DNA from: Grimontia kaedaensis
GTDB lineage: Bacteria > Pseudomonadota > Gammaproteobacteria > Enterobacterales > Vibrionaceae
Direction of reading: 5' to 3'
DNA: 64,000 bases
Assembly (NCBI RefSeq): GCF_023746615.1
Contig: NZ_CP082275.1
Location: 2,170,001 to 2,234,000 of the forward strand
A program made the translations under genes and the position numbers. The notes beneath the pieces are model-generated. The model did no database searches and was not told the DNA's origin. It saw only the letters and a program-made list of their open reading frames with translations. This document shows positions 24,050-33,845 of the stretch, piece after piece. How positions within the stretch are numbered: the stretch's first letter is position 1; each line of letters starts with the position of its first letter.

Positions 24050-26365
24050 ATGAATATTTCTACGAAGATAAAAGCGGCATTTGTCACTATTAGTGTCACA
24101 GCAGTCATCACGACGGCTGTGCTACTCACCATAACCGCAGTCAATACCTCTACACTGGCCCTTGAACATCAAGTGGAAAACCAACTACTCTCTGTCAGAG
24201 AGGTTAAGAAAGCAGAAGTTGAAGATTATTTTGTCAACATTAGCAAACAGTTAACTAACCTCGCAAACTCCACGATGACCGAAGACGCAATGGTTCAGTT
24301 TGCACAAAGTTTTAGCAGTGTAGCGACAGAAACCTTTCCCAAACCCAATCAGTCTGAAACACTCAGAGCATATTACCAAAATGAATTTGGGGCGACTTAC
24401 CAACAAACCAACAACAAAACCACTAACGCGACATCCAATCTCAACAATATCGAGATGAATGGATTGCTCCTTCAAGAAGCATATATAGGCCTCAATCGAC
24501 ATCCTCTGGGTAACAAACACCTTTTAGATAAAGCTAACGATGGCACCGTTTATAGTGAGGTGCATGAGGTATACCACAACAATTACCGTACTTTCCTTGA
24601 AGCGTTTGGCTACTACGATATTTTCCTCGTTGATATTGCAGGCAACGTGGTTTATTCCGTATTCAAAGAATTGGATTACGGCACCAACCTAAATAGTGGG
24701 CCTTACAGAAATAGTGGGCTAGCTGAGGCCTTTTTAGGTGCAAAAAAACTATCTAAAGGTGAGTTTTCTTTTGTGGATTTTTCTCCTTATTATCCTTCTT
24801 ACGATAGCCCAGCATCTTTCATCGGCTCACCCGTGGTAAAGGATGGAAAAAAAGTTGGTGTACTGATATTTCAGATGCCCATTGATACGATTAATGCGAT
24901 CATGACCCATCGCGAAAAATGGCAAGAGGATGGACTTGGAGAAACTGGAGAAACGTTTCTTGTTGGCACTGATGGGTTGATTCGCTCACAGGCCAGGATG
25001 TTGGTAGAAAACAAAGCAGATTATTTACAACGTCTTCGAGAAAATGGCATAAATACATCCATCATTGATCGTATCGCAACAACCGAATCCTCCTCCGGCC
25101 AGCAACCCGTAAACTCAAACTATATCAATCTGGCTCTACAAGGGGAAAGCGGCTTCATCGCTGCTGAAAATCATCTGGGAAGTGCAGTCTTTGCCGCCTA
25201 CACACCTATTGACATTCTAGGCGCTCAATGGGCTTTAGCATCAGAGATAAATATGCAGGAAGCCTTGTCAGAAGTGCTTTTGTTGAAAGGCACCCTTTAT
25301 AAAACAGCGGCCATCACTGGTATTATGGTTGTAGCACTGGCAATCATTCTCGCATGGTTCATTGCCGGAAGTATCAGCAAACCTATCATAGAGCTTAGCG
25401 AGCGAATCACCAATATTGCATGTAATCATGATCTGACACTTCGCTTGAATGTCAAAGGAAAGGATGAAATCACGCAGCTCTCCTCTTCCATGAATGACAT
25501 GCTAAAAGATTTTATGAGTCTCATTAAAGGCGCTGACGCAACGGTAAAATCACTGGGTGAAGTCTCTTCAAATATCAAAGGAAACATTAGTTCAATGCGA
25601 CGAGAAGTGGACGATCAAGCATTAAACTCCAGTCAGGTTGCCACCGCAGCCACAGAAATGAATGCCTCTATTTCAGAAGTAGCCAGCTTTGCCAACACCG
25701 CCTCTGAATCTTCAAAGAATGTGGTGCAATCAGTACGTCATAGTGCAGATGTAGGCAAACAACTGGTTAATGAAATTTCGGCTCTTTCAGAAAAGATGAA
25801 CGAAGCCACTCAATCTATGAAGCAACTCTCCGCAGAAAGTCATTCGATTGGTTCCGTACTTGATGTTATCCAGGGCATTGCTGAACAAACTAACCTACTC
25901 GCACTCAATGCTGCCATTGAAGCCGCGCGGGCCGGTGAGCAAGGTCGAGGCTTTGCAGTCGTCGCCGATGAGGTGCGTTCTCTCGCCATCCGGACACAAA
26001 CATCTACGGAAGAGATAAGAGCCAAAGTTGAGTCACTTCAAGCTGAAACTGACATGGTGGTCAAAGGTATCAGCGGCGCCAACCAATTTGTCTCAAGCAG
26101 TGTAGAGAACTGTCACCGAAACAATCAAATGCTGGCAGAAATTGAAGAGATGATGGTCGACATTAATGACATGAACATCCAAATTGCGACTGCCGCAACT
26201 GAGCAATCTTCAGTCACAGAAGAGATCTCAATGAACGTGAACAATATTGCCCGTTCTTCTGAACATGTGTCTGAGAAAACAGTGAACACCGACGGCACAG
26301 CGATCAGCATCAACGAGCAGGCCAAGAAACTTACCGAGCAAATCGGTATCTTCAAGATCGCCTAG
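24050..26365 (+). CDS. Methyl-accepting chemotaxis protein with a large periplasmic sensor
   Basis: A 771-residue chemoreceptor. ATG 24050 is preferred over the upstream frame opening because it follows GGAAGG and begins the protein just before membrane helix 1 (AAFVTISVTAVITTAVLLTITAV). A periplasmic region of about 390 residues, with repeats of the LVGTDGLIRSQAR and FAAYTPIDILGAQWALASEI type, looks like a double Cache sensor. Helix 2 (TAAITGIMVVALAIILAWFIAGS) leads to a HAMP domain and a signalling tail with the hairpin tip EQTNLLALNAAIEAARAGEQ. It has no CheB/CheR-binding pentapeptide. The ligand is unknown. Confidence 0.93.
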   Translation: MNISTKIKAAFVTISVTAVITTAVLLTITAVNTSTLALEHQVENQLLSVREVKKAEVEDYFVNISKQLTNLANSTMTEDAMVQFAQSFSSVATETFPKPNQSETLRAYYQNEFGATYQQTNNKTTNATSNLNNIEMNGLLLQEAYIGLNRHPLGNKHLLDKANDGTVYSEVHEVYHNNYRTFLEAFGYYDIFLVDIAGNVVYSVFKELDYGTNLNSGPYRNSGLAEAFLGAKKLSKGEFSFVDFSPYYPSYDSPASFIGSPVVKDGKKVGVLIFQMPIDTINAIMTHREKWQEDGLGETGETFLVGTDGLIRSQARMLVENKADYLQRLRENGINTSIIDRIATTESSSGQQPVNSNYINLALQGESGFIAAENHLGSAVFAAYTPIDILGAQWALASEINMQEALSEVLLLKGTLYKTAAITGIMVVALAIILAWFIAGSISKPIIELSERITNIACNHDLTLRLNVKGKDEITQLSSSMNDMLKDFMSLIKGADATVKSLGEVSSNIKGNISSMRREVDDQALNSSQVATAATEMNASISEVASFANTASESSKNVVQSVRHSADVGKQLVNEISALSEKMNEATQSMKQLSAESHSIGSVLDVIQGIAEQTNLLALNAAIEAARAGEQGRGFAVVADEVRSLAIRTQTSTEEIRAKVESLQAETDMVVKGISGANQFVSSSVENCHRNNQMLAEIEEMMVDINDMNIQIATAATEQSSVTEEISMNVNNIARSSEHVSEKTVNTDGTAISINEQAKKLTEQIGIFKIA

Positions 26366-26383
26366 CTCAAGTCGTAGTAAAAC

Positions 26384-26412
26384 AAAGGCCAGCATATTTG
26401 CTGGCCTTTTTC
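26384..26412. terminator. Bidirectional terminator, MCP/mukB
   Basis: AAAGGCCAGC and GCTGGCCTTTTT pair around ATATTT between two convergent genes. Confidence 0.92.
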
Positions 26413-26429
26413 TTCCATTTGAATCTCGC

Positions 26430-29400
26430 TTACTCTGCTATTTCCAGCGCTTCCTGAATCAGATTGCTGGTTTTAGCCCCATCACCGAACCCCCTCAAGC
26501 CCACCACGTGTACATGCTCTTTGTCGTTAAAGATCTTACGTACAAGTTTGTAGGTAGTGCCCTGCTCTGGGCTGATGTTTTCCGGTGCAGCAATCAGAAG
26601 CTGCATATCCAGACGATGACAAAGCTCGAACAGGGTCGAGATTGACTTCGCATCCAGACGCGCTGCTTCATCAAGGAAAAGCAGACGGCATGGAATCACA
26701 TCTTTGCCACGCAAACGTCGGGATTCTTCTTCCCAGCTCTGCACGACCATCAGCAAAATAGCCTGACCAGTACCGATCGCTTCGCCCGTCGACAACGCGC
26801 CGGATTCAGCCTGCAGCCAACCATCAGTGCCACGGTTAACTTCAATACCCAGTTCCAGATAGTTACGGTAGTCGAGCAATTCTTCACCCAGAACCTGAGG
26901 AGAGCGCTGACCCAAATCGATATGTGGGTTCAAACGCTGGAACAGTTTTGCCATCGCTTCAGAGAAGGTGAGACGATTGTTACCAAACAAGTCCTGATGC
27001 TGCTCTGCGTTTTCAGATAAACCAGCCAATAGCTGCGCGTGAGTGTCACGAATCGAGACATTCAAACGGACACCTTTCACCTGGCCAAAAGCGATATTAG
27101 ATAAGCCTTGGTTCAACAAACGAATGCGGTTCTGTTCGCGCTGAATCGTCTTACGGATAATGTTCGCCACAGACTCTGAACTGATCGCTAGACGTTTCTC
27201 GCGCTGAGTCAGTTCTTCCGTAAGACGAGCCAGTTCCACTTCCATTTCTTCAATCGCTTCGACCGGATCATCGGTTCGAATGATGTCGTGGCGAATACGC
27301 TCACGAAGATGCTGGTAAACCGCCACATAGAACAGAACCTTGCGCTCAGGACGCGCCATGTCTTCCGACGCTCGCAGTGCATCGCGAAGCGTTTCGTTGT
27401 CTGCGACTGCCAGACGCAAAGCACCCAAGGATTTATCCGACAGTGAACGCAGTTCGTCAGCAGACATGTACGCCATTTCTCGGCGGTTCAGTTGCTTCTC
27501 TACGTTGCTGCTGCGGGCAATCTTGAGTACATCCATCCAGCCTGCTTTCGCATTGACGACGAAAGTGCGCAGTTCGGTGTATTCTTTGCAGGCTTTCTTC
27601 AGCGTTTTCACCAGAGACTTCATCTCCAGCTCAATCGAAGTTAGGCCTTTTTCCAGCTCACCCTTACGGCTGCGCGATTGTGATAGCTGTGCATTCAGCT
27701 CGTCACGACGAATACGTGCGCGCTCTTCTGCTTCCACATCGGCGCGAACACCAAGCTCCACCAACTCACGTTTGAACTCAGTCACCGTTTCTTGTTTCGC
27801 TTGGTGCGAACTCTTCAGAGACGCCAGAAGCTGATTGTATTGGTTCACCTGATCACGTACCTGTTTCACGTGTTCACGTGAACGGGTACGTGCGCGCTCT
27901 GCATCTACCAGCTTAGCTTTCAGCTGTTCATTCAGTTCGCTGCTCTTATCAAGAAGCTCAACCGCGTCGGCGTATCCAAAGTGGTGGCGACGCTCGACCA
28001 AATCAGATAGTGCGAAAAGCGTTTTCTTCAGCGATTGCAGCGCTTCGTCCGCTTGCTGGTAAGCAGCGTTCAGTGCATCAAACTGCTCTGGGTCGGCATC
28101 CAGCGTTGAAACCAGATTCTCCAACTCCGCCAGTGCTTTGCCATGCTCACGGGTGAAGTGGCGAGCTTCGTCTGCTTGAGACAGGCGGCTTTCCACTTCT
28201 TCCAGACGCCCTTCCAGCGTTTCGTCTTCAAGTGCGTTAACCACATGCTGAAGTTTGTTCAGAAGTGCAATCGCTTCTTTTGAACCGGTCAGTTGGCTAC
28301 GTACCTGCTGCTCGCTCTCGCGAAGTTGAGCCAGTTGACGCTGAACACTGGCGCGTTTTTCACGCAGGTCTTTCAGTGCCGCTTCTGGATCTTCGTTAAA
28401 TGCAACGTTCATGTGGTTCGACACGAACTGATTGAAACTTTGGGTCAGACGTTGAAGCTTCTGCGCATCAAACGAAGCTTTGGCATAGTTTTCTACCAAC
28501 TCTTCGCGCTTCTCGCGCAAGATTTCTAAACGATGCTCACGCGCCGCGCGGCCAAATAGCGGGATTTTCGGGAAGCGAGAGTAACGAAGCTGACGGTCGT
28601 TCAGGTGAACACAAACCGCATCTTCCAACTCTTCAACATCGAATACACTGTCGTCAAAGCCGTCTGCATCACCTTCGATGATGTAGAGATCTTCGGGACA
28701 ATCATCCAGATCCAGCAGCTTCTCTTTAATACCTTTCAGATCAGGCACTACAATCGCATGACGTGCTGGGCCATAAAGCGCCGAGAAATACGGAGCATCA
28801 TCAATGGTGATGTCATCATAGATTTCAGAAAGCAGCGTGCCTCCCAGTGTGTCAGCCAGAGATTGCAGACGTGCATCATCGCTGCCGCCCGGTTGAGCCA
28901 GACGTTCGATTTCTGCTTCCAGCGCTTGTTTCTCAGCTTGCAGCTTATCGCGTGTCGAGATAGTTTCACGCTCATCCGCCATCACGCGCTGCATGGTATC
29001 CAGCACCGCCTGATTGTCGTAAAGCTCAGCCTCAGTCTGTTCTGCCAGTTTCTCCAAAGCTTCTTGCGCGGCAATCCAGGCTGGCGCGACTTTTTCGAAC
29101 TCAACCGCTTTAGCATTGATTTCGTTTTCGCTGCGCTGCAGTTCGCGGACTTTCTCTGCTTGCTCGCCAACCGCTTCTTCTGCGGTTTCCAGACGTTCTT
29201 GCTGACGCGCCATTTCCAGCTCAACCGCTTCTTCAGAAGCCACTGTTTCGTTGAACTTACGTTGATACTGCTCAGACAGGGTTTTCGCCTGCTGGAAACT
29301 GCGCATCTGACGCTCAAGGTCACGATGCTGTGAAGTCAACTGTTCAGCATTTGCCGCAAGGTTCGCAAATTCGCGGCCTTTTACGATCACTTCGCGGGCT

Positions 29401-30890
29401 TTCGCGCCTGCATCAGAACGGTCGACTTCGCCAGCTATGCTACGCACCAATTGAAGGCCACGCTCGAACTGTTTAGCTGCGGCAGAAGACAGATCCAGCT
29501 TGTGCTTCAGGCTTAAAAGCTCAGAGGTTTGTGCCTCTTCCTGAGCTTTCAGTGAACCCAAATATTCGGTTGCGTTTTCTTGTGAAAGCTCTTCATTGCC
29601 TGTCAGTTCACGAGCTTTTTCCAGCGCTTTCACCGCTTGCTGATATTGCAGCGCGCGGGTTTGCTGCATATCCAGCGCTTGCTGGTAATCCGCAAGCTGG
29701 GTTTTCAGGCTATCCACTTCTTCTTCAGAAAGGTGCGCCTGCTCTTCCGCCATGGCGAGCTGTTCAGTGGCTTCTTCCACCACCATCATCTGCTCTTCGA
29801 GGCGGATTGCCAGCTCTTCCAGATCTTCTTGGTAACGCTCGACTTTCTCTTGCTGACGCACAGCGGTCTGAACCAATTGCAGATGGTCAGACGCGGCTTG
29901 ATAGTCTTGCTCTAAGTGAGTCTGGCTATCAGTCAGTGCATCCAATTCATCCGTCATGCGGCCAAACGTGGATTGGAAATCATCCAACTGGCGACGAGAA
30001 CCTAACAGTTCGCCGCGGCGCTGCAGTGCCAATTCAAGCTTTTTACGACGCTCGTTGGCATGACGCATGTAATCGGACGCCACATAGTTGGTTGATTCAG
30101 TGATCAGGTGCTTGAACAGGTCACGGTCACGCTGGGTCAGCTTGATGGCTTCCAGCGTCATACGGTTTTCGCGAAGTGCTACTTCCATGTCCTGGAAAGC
30201 TTTCTTCACGCCGCCGTTTTGTGGCAACAGGTAATCACGGAGGGATTTGGTAATCGCGCTCGAAATACCACCGTAAAGCGACGCTTCAATCAGGCGGTAG
30301 AACTTAGAACGATCGCTGCTATTACGCAGCTTCTTCGGCAAAGCACCGAACTCGAACATCTGCGCGTGATAGTCAGTCACGGAGTTGAACGCTTTGTAAT
30401 GCGCAGTATCGTAGTCTGCCAGCGCGTCTTTCACTTCGTTCAATTGACGAACGCGAACCTGATTCGCCGACACATTTTCGATCAGAATGTCAGTTGGCTT
30501 CACGCCAGATGGCAAACCCTGAACGATGAAAGGCTTGATATCAACTTTCTTATCGCGGCCAGCTACTTGTTGCAGACGAACACCGAACAGGATGCGTTGG
30601 TTACGCGAGTTCACCACATCCAACGCGGCATAACAGGCGCCCGGCTTCAATTTACCGTGCAGGCCTTTATCGCGTGACGCGTTAGAACTGCCCGCTTCTG
30701 TGGTGTTACGGAAATGCAGCAGGCTTTGGTCTGGAATCATCGCCGTGATGAACGCCGCCATAGTGGTGGATTTACCCGCACCGTTACCGCCAGAAAGCGT
30801 CGTAACCAGATTGTCGATGTCAAAAGTACGGGCAAAGAAACCGTTCCAGTTGACCATAGTCAGCGATTGGAATTTACCGCGTTGGGTCAT
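26430..30890 (-). CDS. mukB: Chromosome partition protein MukB (SMC-like condensin)
   Basis: A 1486-residue ATPase, the same length as E. coli MukB. The head N-half has Walker A GGNGAGKST (residues 34-42). Long coiled coils follow, then a hinge near 650-780, more coiled coil, and the C-terminal head half with the signature LSTGEAIGTG and Walker B LLFLDEAARLD. With MukF and MukE it forms the condensin that compacts and segregates the chromosome. Its start overlaps the mukE stop by 4 bp (ATGA). Many long open frames on the opposite strand are shadows of its regular coiled-coil codons. Confidence 0.98.
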   Translation of the reverse strand: MTQRGKFQSLTMVNWNGFFARTFDIDNLVTTLSGGNGAGKSTTMAAFITAMIPDQSLLHFRNTTEAGSSNASRDKGLHGKLKPGACYAALDVVNSRNQRILFGVRLQQVAGRDKKVDIKPFIVQGLPSGVKPTDILIENVSANQVRVRQLNEVKDALADYDTAHYKAFNSVTDYHAQMFEFGALPKKLRNSSDRSKFYRLIEASLYGGISSAITKSLRDYLLPQNGGVKKAFQDMEVALRENRMTLEAIKLTQRDRDLFKHLITESTNYVASDYMRHANERRKKLELALQRRGELLGSRRQLDDFQSTFGRMTDELDALTDSQTHLEQDYQAASDHLQLVQTAVRQQEKVERYQEDLEELAIRLEEQMMVVEEATEQLAMAEEQAHLSEEEVDSLKTQLADYQQALDMQQTRALQYQQAVKALEKARELTGNEELSQENATEYLGSLKAQEEAQTSELLSLKHKLDLSSAAAKQFERGLQLVRSIAGEVDRSDAGAKAREVIVKGREFANLAANAEQLTSQHRDLERQMRSFQQAKTLSEQYQRKFNETVASEEAVELEMARQQERLETAEEAVGEQAEKVRELQRSENEINAKAVEFEKVAPAWIAAQEALEKLAEQTEAELYDNQAVLDTMQRVMADERETISTRDKLQAEKQALEAEIERLAQPGGSDDARLQSLADTLGGTLLSEIYDDITIDDAPYFSALYGPARHAIVVPDLKGIKEKLLDLDDCPEDLYIIEGDADGFDDSVFDVEELEDAVCVHLNDRQLRYSRFPKIPLFGRAAREHRLEILREKREELVENYAKASFDAQKLQRLTQSFNQFVSNHMNVAFNEDPEAALKDLREKRASVQRQLAQLRESEQQVRSQLTGSKEAIALLNKLQHVVNALEDETLEGRLEEVESRLSQADEARHFTREHGKALAELENLVSTLDADPEQFDALNAAYQQADEALQSLKKTLFALSDLVERRHHFGYADAVELLDKSSELNEQLKAKLVDAERARTRSREHVKQVRDQVNQYNQLLASLKSSHQAKQETVTEFKRELVELGVRADVEAEERARIRRDELNAQLSQSRSRKGELEKGLTSIELEMKSLVKTLKKACKEYTELRTFVVNAKAGWMDVLKIARSSNVEKQLNRREMAYMSADELRSLSDKSLGALRLAVADNETLRDALRASEDMARPERKVLFYVAVYQHLRERIRHDIIRTDDPVEAIEEMEVELARLTEELTQREKRLAISSESVANIIRKTIQREQNRIRLLNQGLSNIAFGQVKGVRLNVSIRDTHAQLLAGLSENAEQHQDLFGNNRLTFSEAMAKLFQRLNPHIDLGQRSPQVLGEELLDYRNYLELGIEVNRGTDGWLQAESGALSTGEAIGTGQAILLMVVQSWEEESRRLRGKDVIPCRLLFLDEAARLDAKSISTLFELCHRLDMQLLIAAPENISPEQGTTYKLVRKIFNDKEHVHVVGLRGFGDGAKTSNLIQEALEIAE

Positions 30891-31609
30891 GCCTGAACCT
30901 CCTGCTCATCATCTTCACGCTCTTCGTCGTGTTCTTCATCTTTCAACAGGCTTGATTGAGCGTGCTCTTGGGTGTGGATGACAGCTTCGCCATCACGGAT
31001 CAGACGCAGCTGTGCTTCACGGATATCATCTCCTGCACGCACATCAGCACCGAAGCGGAATGTCGCTTCGCTCACACGGAATTTGCCGTTCTCACCGATT
31101 GGCACAATCATGCCCAAGCGGCGAAGACGACGCAGCGAGGTCTTCACTTTGTCGAGCAGTTTTTCACGGTCCAGATCAGAGCCAGATGCACGCAGTGTCA
31201 CCAGCTTCATCAGTTTTTTCTCATCTGCCAGTGTCAGCAGCTCGTCGAACAGTTCCTGAGTGGAGAAAATACCTTCCTGTGCCAGACGCTCTGGGCTCAG
31301 GTAAAGGAAACAAAGGACCTTACCTACCAGCATGTCGAGTTCGGACAACACTGCGCGTCCGATCAGTGAGGTTGAACGAGGACGCAGATAGAAAAAGCCT
31401 TCCGGCGCACGCACCAACTCCGCGTTATAACGCTGGTAGAAGTGCTGCAACGGGTTTTCGAATTCAATCAGGTAAGCATGATTGTCCAGATCTTCGCTGG
31501 CAATATGGCGGCCAGCACGCAGCGCACTATCCAAAGCCGGGAATAAAGGATTGGCAATCGCTTTCGCCAATTCTTCCGGCATAAATTCTTCAATATTTAT
31601 CGATGACAT
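30887..31609 (-). CDS. mukE: Chromosome partition protein MukE
   Basis: A 240-residue non-SMC subunit of the MukBEF condensin. The ATG at 31609 is chosen because the product then begins MSSINIEEFMPEELAKAIANPLFPALDSALR, which matches E. coli MukE closely; the longer frame adds 19 unrelated residues. Conserved stretches include APEGFFYLRPRSTSLIGR, LCFLYLSPERLAQEGIF and RFGADVRAGDD. MukE binds DNA and MukF in winged-helix form. It overlaps the end of mukF by 20 bp and mukB by 4 bp. Confidence 0.97.
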   Translation of the reverse strand: MSSINIEEFMPEELAKAIANPLFPALDSALRAGRHIASEDLDNHAYLIEFENPLQHFYQRYNAELVRAPEGFFYLRPRSTSLIGRAVLSELDMLVGKVLCFLYLSPERLAQEGIFSTQELFDELLTLADEKKLMKLVTLRASGSDLDREKLLDKVKTSLRRLRRLGMIVPIGENGKFRVSEATFRFGADVRAGDDIREAQLRLIRDGEAVIHTQEHAQSSLLKDEEHDEEREDDEQEVQA

Positions 31610-32912
31610 TCGCTTGTACCTTGGCTCCATAATCGTTAATTGCCTGCCAGTCCGGCTGAATCGCACTCAAGTCAGATTGCGAGTAACCAAGGCGAACCGC
31701 TTGGTTGATCACAATCCGCGCTAAGTCGAAGTGGCGTGCTTGTGGGTGTTGAGCCAGATAGTTTTTCAGTACCACGCCCAAATCTATGCCCTCGCCCGTC
31801 GTACGGTGACGAGACAGCATGTCAGAGATTTGGTCGCTCAATTGGTCGTTAACCAGTGTCAGTTCCTCAAACTCGACCTCTGCCGGCATTTCGCCTGTCA
31901 CTTCGTCATCACGAAGTACCAATGCTTCGTCACGCATATCGCGCAGACGCTCTGCGTTGGCAAAAGTCAGGAACCATGGGTTATCGAAGTATTCTGTCAC
32001 CGACTGGCGAAGACGTTGGCTGAACGCGCGGTTCTTGTCCATGTCGATGGCATTACGAATAAACTTGTGAACGTGGCGGTCGTAACCGATCCACAGGTCA
32101 ATCGCCTGCTGGCCCCAGTTCACAATGCGGTCCAACTTCATTTGCAGGTTATAGATCATGGCATCAACGAAATCTAAATCGTCGCGTCCATGAACCTGTT
32201 CCTGAATATTCAAAAGCTGGGTTTGCAGTTGGTCACCCGCTGATTGCAGAGTGTCCTGAAGTTCACGCAGGGTACTGGACGTTTCGTTCAGCAGTTGCTC
32301 ACAGTTGGCAATCGCCGCCTGCCAGTCCTGATTTAACAGCGCAGCAATGTCTTCTTTCACTTTCTGCTGCTGTTCATCCATAGTGCGCTGGTTCAGATCG
32401 ATACGATCGAAAATTTCGGCCACTGAATACTTCAGTACGCCATAAACATTCTTACGCCAGAAATCTGCATCACCATCTTCTGCGGCAGCAGTCAGGGCTT
32501 TATCAATCTCATCGGCCACCATAGACAGTTGGATAGAAAGCTTGAGAGAGCTGTATTCGCGGTGACGCGCATAGTAATCGCTGATACCCAGTGCCAGCGG
32601 TGTGAGTCGGTAAATACTCGCACCATCCGTCATTTCACTGGTGAAACGGCTTAGCAGGCGGCTGCGTACCAAGTCGTTGATGGCATTGTTCGCACGAAAC
32701 GCGATGGTTTCGTTAGCTTGATCGAATTGGTCACTGACGATACGGAATGCATCAATCAGCTCCCCTTCCCCTAGCTCCTCCTCATAGCGCTCGCTGCTGA
32801 GTACAGCAACGGCAAGGAGAAATGCCAGCCGTTCCGGCGGCAGATTGAGGGAGAAGTCGTTCGTTTTCACCCAACCAACCAACTCAGGAACAGTCTGAGA
32901 GAATTCGCTCAT
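31590..32912 (-). CDS. mukF: Chromosome partition protein MukF (kleisin)
   Basis: A 440-residue kleisin, the same length as E. coli MukF, bridging the two MukB heads and holding MukE dimers. The start SEFSQTVPELVGWVKTNDFSLNLPPERLAFLLAVAVL and the central GWGQ-like VNWGQQAIDLWIGYDRHVHKFIRNAIDMDKNRAF region are characteristic. The N-terminal winged-helix dimerisation domain is followed by a helical middle. It starts 37 bp after the cmoM stop, so cmoM-mukF-mukE-mukB is one operon, in the order known from E. coli and Vibrio. Confidence 0.97.
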   Translation of the reverse strand: MSEFSQTVPELVGWVKTNDFSLNLPPERLAFLLAVAVLSSERYEEELGEGELIDAFRIVSDQFDQANETIAFRANNAINDLVRSRLLSRFTSEMTDGASIYRLTPLALGISDYYARHREYSSLKLSIQLSMVADEIDKALTAAAEDGDADFWRKNVYGVLKYSVAEIFDRIDLNQRTMDEQQQKVKEDIAALLNQDWQAAIANCEQLLNETSSTLRELQDTLQSAGDQLQTQLLNIQEQVHGRDDLDFVDAMIYNLQMKLDRIVNWGQQAIDLWIGYDRHVHKFIRNAIDMDKNRAFSQRLRQSVTEYFDNPWFLTFANAERLRDMRDEALVLRDDEVTGEMPAEVEFEELTLVNDQLSDQISDMLSRHRTTGEGIDLGVVLKNYLAQHPQARHFDLARIVINQAVRLGYSQSDLSAIQPDWQAINDYGAKVQANVIDKY

Positions 32913-32949
32913 CCGTTTTCCTTGTTGTATACGTGTAATCTTGTAATCG

Positions 32950-33732
32950 TTATGACTCGAGAGGCCTTTGTGCGTACACGTGAATGTAGCGACCTAACGA
33001 GATAAAAGGTTCCTGACGGCAGAGTTTTTGCTCCATCGCCACCACCTGTTCAAAGGTGAACTCGCCCGTTCTTGTGTCTTTCATATAGTCATGAAACGTG
33101 CGGACACCGCTTTTCCCCAAAATATTAAAACCAGCCTCTTCAATCCATGCGTAAACATCTTCCGGCTGAAGACCTTTTTGAGGCTGGAGTTTGAAACGTT
33201 TTCTGTGCGGCATGCCCTCTTCTATGTGGGTCAAATTGCCACAAATTAAATTCTTAAACAGCAGTCCATTTTGGTTGTAGAACATGACCGAAGCAATACC
33301 GCCCGGCTTAACTTGTGACAGTACGACATCCAGTGCTTCACGTGGTTCTGCCAGCCATTCCATCACCGCATGAAAAAGCATCAAATCGAACGGTTTATCA
33401 ACATGCTGTGCGATTTCCTGCGCAGGCGCGTGCACGAAGCGATATTGCGGCAGAAGGCCAGCTTCTTCGATATCTTTTTCGGCCAGTTCGAGCATCTGTG
33501 AAGAAAGGTCACACAAGGTGACTTTGTGTCCACGATGTGCAATTTGTTGCGATAACTGCGCTAAACCGCCTCCAGCGTCCAAAATGTCTAATGGACTGGA
33601 TTCACCCAAGCGTCTAAGTATTGATTCGAGATCTTGCCAAACAACAGCTTGGCGAATTTCTCCCTTGCCCGAGCCATAAATGTTTTTAACAAATTTGTGG
33701 GCAATGTCGTCGAAATTTCTATCCTCTGTCAC
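32950..33732 (-). CDS. cmoM: tRNA 5-carboxymethoxyuridine methyltransferase CmoM (SmtA)
   Basis: A 260-residue SAM-dependent methyltransferase, with the glycine-rich loop DILDAGGGLAQLSQQIA (about residues 42-58) and the ligand DLSSQMLELA. CmoM methylates cmo5U34 to mcmo5U34 in several tRNAs. It is the first gene of the mukFEB operon, as in E. coli where it was first called smtA. It is divergent from elyC, with a 113-bp gap holding both promoters. Confidence 0.95.
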   Translation of the reverse strand: MTEDRNFDDIAHKFVKNIYGSGKGEIRQAVVWQDLESILRRLGESSPLDILDAGGGLAQLSQQIAHRGHKVTLCDLSSQMLELAEKDIEEAGLLPQYRFVHAPAQEIAQHVDKPFDLMLFHAVMEWLAEPREALDVVLSQVKPGGIASVMFYNQNGLLFKNLICGNLTHIEEGMPHRKRFKLQPQKGLQPEDVYAWIEEAGFNILGKSGVRTFHDYMKDTRTGEFTFEQVVAMEQKLCRQEPFISLGRYIHVYAQRPLES

Positions 33733-33845
33733 AGTGCCTTCGTTATCATTGTCTGCTAAGGGGTTTATTTTCGCATAAGCCTGCCGTTAATAAAGGTCTG
33801 ATGTACTGTCTGGCCCCTGTTTGACTATATTTCGGGCGACATTTC

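Noticed and set aside
28605..29333. A 242-residue open frame opposite mukB, and several others over 26430-31590
   Set aside because: They are antisense shadows of the coiled-coil coding sequence of mukB, mukE and mukF, without ribosome-binding sites or recognisable motifs.
33806..33823. Pho-box-like CTGTCTG-N4-CTGTTTG upstream of elyC
   Set aside because: Spacing is 11 bp but the heptamers lack the conserved CA and only 3 bases separate them from the TATATT hexamer; too weak.
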